From CAYXAA01 sp964462985 (GTDB taxonomy: Bacteria; Pseudomonadota; Alphaproteobacteria; Rhizobiales; Stappiaceae): a DNA stretch of 64,000 nucleotides. Each line of letters opens with the position of its first letter. Position 1 is the first letter of the stretch. The position numbers were made by a program, and so were the translations under genes. The DNA lies in the NCBI GenBank assembly GCA_964462985.1, contig CAYXAA010000023.1, positions 10,935-74,934 of the forward strand, in the 5' to 3' direction. This document shows positions 6,778 through 14,365 of the stretch, piece by piece. Under the pieces are notes generated by a model. That model searched no databases. It had not been told where the DNA came from and was given only the letters and a program-made list of their open reading frames with translations.

Positions 6778-7716
6778 ATGAAAATCAAGGTTCTCGGCTC
6801 AGCGGCCGGTGGCGGTTTCCCGCAGTGGAACTGCAACGCGCCGCTGAGCCGGGCCGTTCGGCAGGGCCGGCCGGGCTTCTCGGCGCGCACGCAGTCGAGC
6901 TTGGCGGCGAGTGCGGATGGAGCGCGCTGGGTCGTGATCAACGCGTCGCCCGACATTCGCGCCCAGATCGCGGCGACGCCGGAGCTGCAGCCGGCCGCGG
7001 ACGGGCCGTTGCGCGCCTCACCCATCAAGGCTGTAGTGCTGACCAACGCCGACGTCGACCATGTCGCCGGGCTGCTCTCGCTGCGCGAGCGTCAGCCCTT
7101 CGTGCTCTATGCCAGCGAACGGGTGCTCGGCGTTCTTGCCGAGAACAGCATTTTTCAGGTGCTCGACCCGGCCGTGGTCGAGCGGCGCCGGCTGCCGCTC
7201 GTCGGCGTGACGGCGTTGCAGGGACCGGACGGGCCGCTAGGACTTGAGATCGAGACTTTCGCCGTGCCCGGCAAGGTGGCGCTCTACCTGGAGAACAAGG
7301 ATGCAGAAGGCTTTGGCACGGCGCCGGGCGACACGATCGGAGTCGCGATCCGGCCGACCGGAACCGCGGACAAGATTCGCACGGCGCATTATGTGCCTGG
7401 CTGCGCTGCGGTTGACGGCGCGCTGAGAGCACGGCTCGATGGCTCGGGCTGCCTCCTGTTCGACGGCACCGTCTTCACCGACGACGAGATGCGGACTACC
7501 GGAGTCGGTGAGAAGAGCGGAGCGCGGATGGGGCATCTGGCGATCAGCGGGCCGGATGGCTCGCTCGCGGCGTTGTCGGGCATCTCGGCCAGGCGGCGGA
7601 TCTATATTCACATCAACAACACCAACCCGATCCTGGCACCGGGATCGGAGGCCGAGCGCACGGTCCGCGCCGCAGGCTGGGAGATCGGCGTCGACGGATT
7701 GGAGCTCACGATATGA
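6778..7716 (+). CDS. pqqB: PQQ biosynthesis protein PqqB
   Basis: PqqB is a metallo-beta-lactamase-fold protein of the PQQ pathway, proposed to hydroxylate the tyrosine of the cross-linked diamino acid before the PqqC step. The 312-residue sequence begins with MKIKVLGSAAGGGFPQWNC, the family N-terminus, and carries the DxDH-type metal motif in TNADVDHVAGLL. Later segments such as GDTIGVAI and IYIHINNTNPIL also match. The length is typical (about 300-310). Its stop overlaps the pqqC start (ATGA at 7713-7716), indicating translational coupling. Confidence 0.97.
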   Translation: MKIKVLGSAAGGGFPQWNCNAPLSRAVRQGRPGFSARTQSSLAASADGARWVVINASPDIRAQIAATPELQPAADGPLRASPIKAVVLTNADVDHVAGLLSLRERQPFVLYASERVLGVLAENSIFQVLDPAVVERRRLPLVGVTALQGPDGPLGLEIETFAVPGKVALYLENKDAEGFGTAPGDTIGVAIRPTGTADKIRTAHYVPGCAAVDGALRARLDGSGCLLFDGTVFTDDEMRTTGVGEKSGARMGHLAISGPDGSLAALSGISARRRIYIHINNTNPILAPGSEAERTVRAAGWEIGVDGLELTI

Positions 7717-8576
7717 GCATGGCGGTGGAGATAGCCGGTGCAGTTTCTGACCAATTAGCGGGTCGAGCCGAACATTCGAGCTATGATCCCGGTCCCGCCG
7801 CCGCCTTCCTGCCGGCGGACTCGGGCGACCGCTTGCTTTCGGGCGAGGAGCTGGAGGCGGTGTTGCGCCGGGTCGGGGCCGAACGTTACCACGTCCGCCA
7901 CCCGTTCCACCGACGGATGAACGCTGGCGAGCTGACGCGGGGCGAGATGCAGGCCTGGGCACTCAACCGCTATTGCTACCAGGCGGCGATCCCGCGCAAG
8001 GATGCGCTGATCCTGGGACGCAGCGACGATCCGGGCTTCCGCCGCGCTTGGCGCGCGCGAATCCTGGATCATGATGGCAGCGCCGAAGACGGTTCGGATG
8101 GAGGCATCAGGCGCTGGCTGAAGCTGGCAGAGGGTGTTGGGCTCGACCCGGCAGTGGTGCAGTCGGAGCGGCTCGCCCTGCCGGCGACGCGCTATGCGGT
8201 CGCGGCCTATCTCGACCTTGTCAGCCGCCGCTCACTGCTGGAAGCTGTCGCCTCCTCTCTGACGGAGATGTTCTCCGGCGCGGCAATCGCCGAGCGGGTC
8301 CCGGCGATGCTGGCGCGATACGACTACATCACCGAGGAAACGCTTTCCTATTTCACGCCGCGGCTGACCCAGGCTCCGCGCGATGCCGACTTCGCGCTTG
8401 CCTACGTCAAGGCCCACGCAAATACCCCTCAGAAGCAGGCTGACGCCGTCAACGCGCTGATTTCCAAGTGCGACCTTCTCTGGGCGATGCTTGACGCGCT
8501 CGACTACGCCTATGGCGCGCCCGGGCGGGTGCCGCCCGGGGCGTTTCGTCCCGAGGATGCCGCTCTCGGAGGCTGA
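7713..8576 (+). CDS. pqqC: Pyrroloquinoline-quinone synthase PqqC
   Basis: PqqC is the cofactor-independent oxidase that closes the rings and performs the final oxidation to PQQ. The 287-residue sequence contains the family core starting LLSGEELEAVLRRVG, followed by YHVRHPFHRRM, NRYCYQAAIPRKDA and HDGSAEDGSDGGIRRWL, all typical of the helical-bundle active site. It has roughly 40 additional N-terminal residues with no recognisable motif compared with the usual length near 250. The start could be one of several, but the ATGA overlap with pqqB supports this one. PqqD is not fused here, unlike the PqqCD fusion of Methylobacterium. Confidence 0.96.
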   Translation: MSMAVEIAGAVSDQLAGRAEHSSYDPGPAAAFLPADSGDRLLSGEELEAVLRRVGAERYHVRHPFHRRMNAGELTRGEMQAWALNRYCYQAAIPRKDALILGRSDDPGFRRAWRARILDHDGSAEDGSDGGIRRWLKLAEGVGLDPAVVQSERLALPATRYAVAAYLDLVSRRSLLEAVASSLTEMFSGAAIAERVPAMLARYDYITEETLSYFTPRLTQAPRDADFALAYVKAHANTPQKQADAVNALISKCDLLWAMLDALDYAYGAPGRVPPGAFRPEDAALGG

Positions 8577-8579
8577 GCC

Positions 8580-10019
8580 ATGGCCCGCGTCCGTACCCTG
8601 ATCAATGCCACAAGCCGCCCGGCACTTCCGGTTTATGTCCGGCTGCGCCACGACCGACTTCGCGGGGCGCCTGTGGTGCTTGCACCGGAGAAGGTGCTGT
8701 GGCCGGACGAGGTCTCCGCGGACATTCTGTCGAGATGCGACGGTCAGGCGACAGTCGAGGGGATCATCGATGCACTTTCGAAAGAATATGCGGCCCCGCG
8801 CGGGGAGATTGCGGAGGACGTAGTTTCCTTCCTGCAGGACTGGGCCGACCGGAACTTGATCGTCTGCGACGGCTCGGGTGGCATGACCAAAACCGGCGGC
8901 AGCGTCGGTACAGCCGCATCGGCGCCTGCCGATGCAAGCGGTGTCGGGCCGCCGCTCGGTATGCTCGCGGAGCTCACACATCGCTGTCCACTGCAATGCG
9001 GCTACTGCTCCAATCCGCTGGAGCTGATGAAGGCCGAGCGGGAGCTGTCGACCGAGGCTTGGTGCGATGTCTTCGAACAGGCGGCCGATCTCGGCGTGCT
9101 GCAGGTGCATCTATCCGGCGGCGAGCCGACGCTTCGGCGCGATCTGGAACGGCTTGTCGCGTGTCTTTCCGGGCGCGGGGTCTATACCAACCTGATAACG
9201 GCAGCTGTGACGCTCACGCAAGAACGGGTCGCGGCCCTGGCCAACGCCGGACTCGATCACGTCCAGGTGAGCTTCCAGGGAGCACGGCCCGAGACCACGG
9301 AGCTGGTCGGGCGATTCAAGGGCGCGCATGAGAGGAAGCGAACGGCGGCCCGGTGGGTGCGCGAGGCGGGGCTGCCGCTTACGATCAACGCTCCGATCCA
9401 CCGGCTCAACATCGACGAGGTGCCGGCTTTCGTGGATTTGGCGCTGGAACTCGATGCCGAGCGGCTAGAGATCGCCAATGTCCAGTACTACGGCTGGGCC
9501 TACCTCAATCGCGCCGCACTCCTGCCGGACCGGGACGCGGTGCTGCGCCAGGTCGAATATGTCGAGCGGGTGCGGGAGGAGCTCAGCGGCGTGCTGGCGA
9601 TCGATTTCGTCACGCCGGACTATTACGCCGAGTATCCGAAACCCTGTATGGGCGGTTGGGCTGCGGACGCCTTCGTGGTGACGCCGGACGGCACCATGCT
9701 GCCCTGCCATGCGGCGGAGGGCATCGCCGCGCTCACCTTCGATCGTGTCGGCGAGCGGCCGCTCGAAGCCATCTGGCGGCACTCGCCCGCCTTCAACCGC
9801 TTCCGCGGTATCGACTGGATGCCGGAGCCGTGCCGAAGCTGCCCCCGCAAGGAGGTCGACTTCGGGGGCTGCCGCTGCCAGGCGTTCGCACTGACGGGCG
9901 ACGCCGGGGTCACGGACCCGACCTGTATCAAGTCGCCGTTCCACGATCGGCTGCGCGATCTCGGAGAGCCTCAGCCGATCCGGCCACGGGCGATCGGGCG
10001 GGTACCCGAACAGGTGTGA
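8580..10019 (+). CDS. pqqE: Fused PqqD-PqqE: PqqA chaperone plus radical-SAM cross-linking enzyme
   Basis: This 479-residue protein combines two steps. Residues about 1-95 are PqqD (RPALPVYVRLRHDRLRG, LLAPEKV-like VVLAPEKVLWP), which binds the PqqA peptide. Residues 96-127 form a Gly/Ala/Ser linker. From about 128 it is PqqE, a radical-SAM enzyme that forms the C-C bond between Glu and Tyr of PqqA. The [4Fe-4S] motif is Cys136, Cys140 and Cys143 (CPLQCGYC), followed by the GGEPT element. A Cys-rich SPASM region (PCHAAEG ... CRSCPRKE ... GGCRCQAF) for auxiliary clusters lies near the C-terminus. The ATG is four bases after pqqC. No pqqF or pqqG protease gene follows, so it must be elsewhere. 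Confidence 0.95.
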   Translation: MARVRTLINATSRPALPVYVRLRHDRLRGAPVVLAPEKVLWPDEVSADILSRCDGQATVEGIIDALSKEYAAPRGEIAEDVVSFLQDWADRNLIVCDGSGGMTKTGGSVGTAASAPADASGVGPPLGMLAELTHRCPLQCGYCSNPLELMKAERELSTEAWCDVFEQAADLGVLQVHLSGGEPTLRRDLERLVACLSGRGVYTNLITAAVTLTQERVAALANAGLDHVQVSFQGARPETTELVGRFKGAHERKRTAARWVREAGLPLTINAPIHRLNIDEVPAFVDLALELDAERLEIANVQYYGWAYLNRAALLPDRDAVLRQVEYVERVREELSGVLAIDFVTPDYYAEYPKPCMGGWAADAFVVTPDGTMLPCHAAEGIAALTFDRVGERPLEAIWRHSPAFNRFRGIDWMPEPCRSCPRKEVDFGGCRCQAFALTGDAGVTDPTCIKSPFHDRLRDLGEPQPIRPRAIGRVPEQV

Positions 10020-10034
10020 CGGGCGATTGCCCGA

Positions 10035-10721
10035 TCAACCCAAGGGCGCCGGTACGAACTCTCCCGTTTCCGGATCCATCACCCTCAGCTCGCCGAGGCC
10101 GATGTCGAACCAGGCGCCATGCAGCGCCAGCCGCCCCTTGTCCTCAAGGATCTTCACGCAGGGAAAGGTGCGCAGGTTCGCAAGCGACTGGCGCACACCG
10201 GCAAACTCCATGGCGAGTTGCGGATCGTCGTCCTTTGACAGTTCGAGGCAGGCGAGGGTTCGGGCCGCGGGCTCGAGCAGGGTCATCCACTTGCCGATGA
10301 AGTCGCCGGGCGACAGAGGCTCAGAATCCTGCTTCAGGAAGGCGGTGACGCCGCCGCATTTGCCGTGACCCATCACCACGATGTGCTTGACCTTGAGTGC
10401 CTGCACGGCGAATTCGAGAGCGGCACTCGTGGAATGATAGTAGCCGTCCGGCTCATGGGGCGGGACGAGATTGGCGACATTGCGCACCACGAAGAGCTCG
10501 CCGGGTCCTGCGCCGAAGATGCCCTCCGGCGTCACCCGGCTGTCGCAGCACGACACGACCATGACTTCAGGTTTCTGGCCGTAGAGAGCTAGCCTCTCAT
10601 AGTCCTCGCGATAGCGGATGAAGCCCTTCTCGCGGTAGCGGCTGTAGCCGGCAATCAGAGCCTCCGGAAAACCGGATGGCCGGGCGGGTTCGGTAGTCGC
10701 GGTGCGGCAGTCGTCGGTCAA
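10035..10721 (-). CDS. Beta-class carbonic anhydrase
   Basis: It interconverts CO2 and bicarbonate in the cytoplasm. The zinc ligands are in CDSRVTPEGIFGAGPGELFVVRN-type context: the CDSR pair, then the His and Cys of HGKCGG. The protein ends with a typical GELRVMDPETGEF segment. No ATG exists near the expected N-terminus; the frame is open to a TTG at 10796, but the TTG at 10721 follows GGAACGAG and gives about 228 residues, the usual family length, so I chose it. Its 3' end faces pqqE across 15 bases. Confidence 0.9.
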   Translation of the reverse strand: MTDDCRTATTEPARPSGFPEALIAGYSRYREKGFIRYREDYERLALYGQKPEVMVVSCCDSRVTPEGIFGAGPGELFVVRNVANLVPPHEPDGYYHSTSAALEFAVQALKVKHIVVMGHGKCGGVTAFLKQDSEPLSPGDFIGKWMTLLEPAARTLACLELSKDDDPQLAMEFAGVRQSLANLRTFPCVKILEDKGRLALHGAWFDIGLGELRVMDPETGEFVPAPLG

Positions 10722-10819
10722 AGGGCTCGTTCCGGATATATTGTCAGTTCGCGCGAAGCAGGACGTTGCGAGATCAGGTTTCCGCGACTGGAACAACCAG
10801 AGACCTGCGGCGGGTCGAT

Positions 10820-11206
10820 CTAGCCACGGCGCCGCGCCGTGACCTCGATCTCGACCTTCATCTCCGGTTTAATCAGGTCGCAGATCACCATGGTCGCTGC
10901 CGGGCGAATGTCACCGAACACCTTGCCGAGCTCGGCGAAGACCGTCTCTACGTCCGCGCGGTCGGTGACATAGTATCGCGCGCGCACCACGTCGGCCATG
11001 GCGAAGCCGGCCTGTTCCAACGCGCCGGCAATCGTTGCGAGCGCGTTGCGGGTCTGAGCTGCAACATCCTCCGGCATCGTCATCGTTGAATAGTCATAAC
11101 CGGTAGTGCCCGCGACATGGACGAAGTCGCCATCAACGACCGCACGAGAATAGCCGGCAATGCTTGCAAACGGAGAACCAGAGGAGATCAGGCGGCGTTC
11201 GGACAT
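10820..11206 (-). CDS. RidA/YjgF-family protein
   Basis: This 128-residue protein is of the RidA superfamily, whose members deaminate reactive enamine/imine intermediates or act in diverse catabolic steps. Family features are the N-terminal RRLISSGSPFASIAGYSRAV, the GTTGYD loop, the VVRARYYVTDRADVE segment and the C-terminal KVEIEVTA strand. The subgroup with the ARYYVTD pattern is not the classical RidA, and the usual catalytic Arg context is not obvious to me, so the exact reaction is open. The ATG at 11206 follows AAGGGAGAG; the upstream extension to 11260 is unlikely to be translated. It is divergent from the mesaconyl-CoA hydratase gene. Confidence 0.88.
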   Translation of the reverse strand: MSERRLISSGSPFASIAGYSRAVVDGDFVHVAGTTGYDYSTMTMPEDVAAQTRNALATIAGALEQAGFAMADVVRARYYVTDRADVETVFAELGKVFGDIRPAATMVICDLIKPEMKVEIEVTARRRG

Positions 11207-11281
11207 GTGGCTCTCCCTTGCCTCAGCAACCGCCTTACCACGATCCGCCAGGTGCCGCACCCAGACAAAAGGGGGATATTG

Positions 11282-11309
11282 CGATCAACCCTACGGCCTT
11301 GTTTGATCG
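11282..11309. promoter_or_regulatory. Inverted repeat in the ridA-like/mch divergent region
   Basis: CGATCAA (11282-11288) and TTGATCG (11303-11309) are perfect 7-base arms separated by 14 bases, 38 bases before the mch start. It may be an operator for the divergent pair or a leader hairpin. Confidence 0.35.
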
Positions 11310-11346
11310 AGGCATCGGGCGGCGGCAACACGGAGATGCACGCATC

Positions 11347-12399
11347 ATGGCCAAGATCAGCGCTGGCAACTTCTTTGAGGATTTCTCCGTCGGCCAGGTC
11401 ATCCGGCATGCGACGCCGCGGACCGTGACCACCGGCGACCAGGCACTCTACACCGCGCTCTACGGTTCGCGCTTCGCCGTGCAGTCGTCGGATGCCTTCG
11501 CAAGGTCAATTGGCTACGCTCAGGCGCCGATCGACGACCTGTTGGTGTTCCACATCGTGTTCGGCAAGACCGTATCGGACATCTCGCTCAACGCCGTGGC
11601 CAACCTGGGCTATGCCGGTGGCCGGTTTCTCGCTCCCGTCTATCCCGGCGACACGTTGTCGGCCGTTTCCGAAGTGATCGGGCTCAAGGAGAACTCCAAC
11701 GGCAAAACCGGCGTCGTCTACGTCCGCTCCACCGGCTACAACCAGAACGGCGTCGAGGTGCTCGACTACGTGCGCTGGGTGATGGTGCGCAAGCGCGACG
11801 AGACCTCTCCCGCTCCCGCGCCGGTGGTGCCTTCGCTTCCCGATGCGCTTGATCCTGATGCTCTCGGTGACGCCTGTCCGATGATCGACCGCAGTCGCTT
11901 CGACACCGGGCTTTCTGGAGCTCCGCATCGTTTTGCCGACTATACCGTGGGAGAAAGGATCGATCACGTCGACGGCATGACGGTCGAGGAGGCCGAGCAT
12001 CAGCTCGCAACGCGGCTCTACCAGAACACCGCCAGGGTGCACTTCAATCAGTTCACCGAGGGCAAGGGCCGGTTCGCTCGCCGCCTGATCTACGGCGGGC
12101 ACGTCATCTCGCTTGCCCGGGCACTCTCCTACAATGGGCTAGCCAACGCATTCCACATCGCGGCAATTAACGGCGGACGTCATGTGGCGCCGCTGTTTGC
12201 CGGAGACACAGTGTTTGCCTGGTCGCAGGTACTGGAGGCGGCAGAGATCGAGGGCCGGCCAGATGTGGGTGCATTGCGCCTGCGCACGGTGGCGACCAAA
12301 GACCGCCCCTGCACCGACTTTCCGCTCATGGACGAAGACGGCAGGTATTGTCCCGAGGTCATCCTAGACTTCGACTATTGGGTGCTGCTGCCGCGATAA
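11347..12399 (+). CDS. mch: Mesaconyl-CoA hydratase (beta-methylmalyl-CoA dehydratase)
   Basis: This 350-residue MaoC-type hydratase has two hot-dog domains. It interconverts mesaconyl-CoA and beta-methylmalyl-CoA in the ethylmalonyl-CoA pathway, used to assimilate acetyl-CoA where isocitrate lyase is absent. The N-terminal GNFFEDFSVGQVIRHATPRTV, then GDQALYTALYGSRFA, DDLLVFHIVFGKTV and GLKENSNGKTGVVYVRST are hallmarks of this specific family rather than generic MaoC proteins. The second domain carries IYGGHVISLARALS. The ATG at 11347 starts after CGGAGA. Other pathway genes (ccr, ecm, mcd, mcl) are not in the window. Confidence 0.92.
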   Translation: MAKISAGNFFEDFSVGQVIRHATPRTVTTGDQALYTALYGSRFAVQSSDAFARSIGYAQAPIDDLLVFHIVFGKTVSDISLNAVANLGYAGGRFLAPVYPGDTLSAVSEVIGLKENSNGKTGVVYVRSTGYNQNGVEVLDYVRWVMVRKRDETSPAPAPVVPSLPDALDPDALGDACPMIDRSRFDTGLSGAPHRFADYTVGERIDHVDGMTVEEAEHQLATRLYQNTARVHFNQFTEGKGRFARRLIYGGHVISLARALSYNGLANAFHIAAINGGRHVAPLFAGDTVFAWSQVLEAAEIEGRPDVGALRLRTVATKDRPCTDFPLMDEDGRYCPEVILDFDYWVLLPR

Positions 12400-12422
12400 G
12401 CCCAGCCAGAAGCGGAATTGCA

Positions 12423-13415
12423 TTATTTCCTGGCGAGCGGGTGATGGCTTTCCACCAGCGCCCGCAGGCGCTCGTCAAGCACGTGGGTGTAGATCTGCGT
12501 GGTCGAAATATCGGCATGTCCGAGGAGCTGTTGGACGACGCGGAGATCCGCGCCGTTTTCAAGCAAGTGCGACGCAAAGGCGTGCCGCAGCACATGTGGG
12601 CTCAGGCTCCGCGGGTCGAGGCCGATACCCGCGGCCAGCATCTTCAGGTCGCGGGCAAAGGCCTGGCGGGTGAAGTGGCCGCTATCTCCGTGGGAGGGGA
12701 ACAGATACGGACTTTGGGGATAAAGTCCGGCCGAGCGGCGCAGGGCGACATAGGCGCGCATGGCATTCCGTGCCCTTGGTGACAACGGGACCACACGCTC
12801 CTTGCCGCCCTTGCCACGCACCGTAATTAGGCGCTCATCGCGCAGCGCCGCCGATAGCGGCAAGGCAACCAGTTCCGAGACGCGCAGGCCGGTGGCATAG
12901 ACGACCTCGATCAGCGCGTAGAGCCGAAGTGCTCTGAGGGAGGAAGCCTGCGTTGGGTGCGGCGTCTCGGCCGCTGTGCGGGCCGCCTCGATCAACCGGT
13001 CGACTTCCTCGACCGAAAGCACGTGAGGCAACTCGCTACGCTGCTTTGGCGAGCGCAAGGTCCGGGTTGGATCGTCCTTGCGAAGACCCTCGGCGTAGAG
13101 GAACTTGAAGAATTGGCGCAGCGCTGACAGGCGCCGCGCCTGGGAGGAGGCCGCAAATCCGCGGCGATTAAGGTCACGAAGATAGGTGGCGATGGTTTCG
13201 GTCGCGGCTGTGAGTACCGACCGACCCTCGCCGCGGAGGAAGCCGGAGAAATCCTCCAGATCGCGCCGGTAGCTTTCGAGCGTGTTCTGCGCGGCGCCAC
13301 GTTCGACCGCCAGCATCTCGAGAAAGCTTTCCAGATGGATTGCGTCGCTGGCCACGCTTGATACCTGCCGATTCGTCGCCTCAAGTCTATCGCACGGTGC
13401 CACTTCAGGGGACAT
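12423..13415 (-). CDS. xerD: Tyrosine recombinase XerD
   Basis: XerD with XerC resolves chromosome dimers at dif, activated by FtsK, which is encoded at 41-43.7 kb. The 330-residue protein has an N-terminal core-binding domain (about 25-120) and a C-terminal catalytic domain with Arg178 (ATGLRVSEL), Lys205, His274 and Arg277 (SPHVLRHAF), His300 (LLGHADIS) and the nucleophile Tyr309 (TTQIYTHV). I chose the ATG at 13415, which lies 11 bases after the stop of a conserved small membrane gene on the same strand; the longer open frame to 13667 overlaps that gene in another frame. Confidence 0.95.
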   Translation of the reverse strand: MSPEVAPCDRLEATNRQVSSVASDAIHLESFLEMLAVERGAAQNTLESYRRDLEDFSGFLRGEGRSVLTAATETIATYLRDLNRRGFAASSQARRLSALRQFFKFLYAEGLRKDDPTRTLRSPKQRSELPHVLSVEEVDRLIEAARTAAETPHPTQASSLRALRLYALIEVVYATGLRVSELVALPLSAALRDERLITVRGKGGKERVVPLSPRARNAMRAYVALRRSAGLYPQSPYLFPSHGDSGHFTRQAFARDLKMLAAGIGLDPRSLSPHVLRHAFASHLLENGADLRVVQQLLGHADISTTQIYTHVLDERLRALVESHHPLARK

Positions 13416-13426
13416 TGCAGGCCCGG

Positions 13427-13570
13427 CTACCGCCCGAACCCTTCCATCGGCACGCGCACCGTGATTTCGCGCGGTGCCGGCTCTACGAATGTCGCGAGAG
13501 CGTAGACCGTGGCATAGCCGAGGCCGGCAAGGACGATGAGGGTCAGAACGAGGCGAGTTAGGGTCGGCAT
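13427..13570 (-). CDS. Small (47-residue) single-span membrane protein upstream of xerD
   Basis: The ATG at 13568-13570 opens a 47-codon frame ending at TAG (13427-13429). The product has one hydrophobic helix (residues about 6-28, LVLTLIVLAGLGYATVYALA) and a short tail FVEPAPREITVRVPMEGFGR. The tail alternates hydrophobic and charged residues like a periplasmic strand. I recall very similar short proteins in the same place in rhizobial genomes; function unknown. It ends 11 bases before xerD, so the two are likely co-transcribed. It is divergent from aroK. Confidence 0.75.
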   Translation of the reverse strand: MPTLTRLVLTLIVLAGLGYATVYALATFVEPAPREITVRVPMEGFGR

Positions 13571-13747
13571 CAGCGTCGAACAGACCGGCGACGAAACCAT
13601 GGGCGCATGGTTCTTTTCCGCGATCGTCTCGAGTCTTGCAAGGAAAACGGAGGCCGTGTCGCTTCAATGCTGCGGGGCTGCGCCTACGCTTGACAGCGCC
13701 TCGCCGAGAAGGTCAAAGCGAAGGTCGCGCAAATAGGGAGGCTCGTC

Positions 13748-14365
13748 TTGATCGCGGCCATGACCATACCCGCGGTTACGCCGGATCGGGCCGCCGCGCT
13801 GAGACGCCGGCTCGGCACCCGGTCGATCGTCCTTGTCGGCATCATGGGCTGCGGCAAGTCGAGCGTGGGCCGACGGCTTGCCCAGGTGCTGGATCTACCA
13901 TTCGTCGATGCGGACACAGAGATTGAGACCGCAGCCAACATGTCTATACCGGAAATATTCGCCACGCACGGCGAAAGCTATTTCCGCTCGGGCGAGCGGC
14001 GCGTAATTGCGAGGCTTCTGAAAAACGGACCGCAGGTGCTGGCAACAGGCGGCGGCGCCTATATGAATGCCGACACACGCAACCTCATTCGCAACTCCGG
14101 CGTTTCTCTCTGGCTGAAGGCGGACTTCGAAGTCGTCATGGCGCGGGTGCGCAAGAAGTCGACCCGCCCACTCCTGCAAAATCCGGACCCGGAGGCGGTG
14201 ATGCGCCGGCTTATTGACGAGCGATATCCGGTGTATGCCGAGGCGGATGTCACCGTGCAGTCGCGGGATGTGCCGCATGACGTCGTTGTCGCCGACATCA
14301 TCGATGCTTTGGAGCATTATTTCGGGATTGCTGGTGCCGATGAGCCTCAGGAGCCCTGCGCATGA
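13748..14365 (+). CDS. aroK: Shikimate kinase
   Basis: It phosphorylates shikimate at the 3-hydroxyl with ATP, the fifth step of chorismate synthesis. The 205-residue P-loop protein has Walker A GIMGCGKSSVG (residues 31-41), the shikimate-binding DADTEIE, the GGGAYMN segment and the lid region STRPLLQNPDP. A TTG at 13748 sits six bases after GGGAGG and is used here; an ATG four codons later (13760) is the alternative but is too far from that site. It overlaps aroB by four bases (ATGA). Confidence 0.95.
   Translation: MIAAMTIPAVTPDRAAALRRRLGTRSIVLVGIMGCGKSSVGRRLAQVLDLPFVDADTEIETAANMSIPEIFATHGESYFRSGERRVIARLLKNGPQVLATGGGAYMNADTRNLIRNSGVSLWLKADFEVVMARVRKKSTRPLLQNPDPEAVMRRLIDERYPVYAEADVTVQSRDVPHDVVVADIIDALEHYFGIAGADEPQEPCA

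Noticed and set aside
7237..7962. 241-codon minus-strand frame opposite pqqB and pqqC
   Set aside because: Shadow of conserved PQQ genes.
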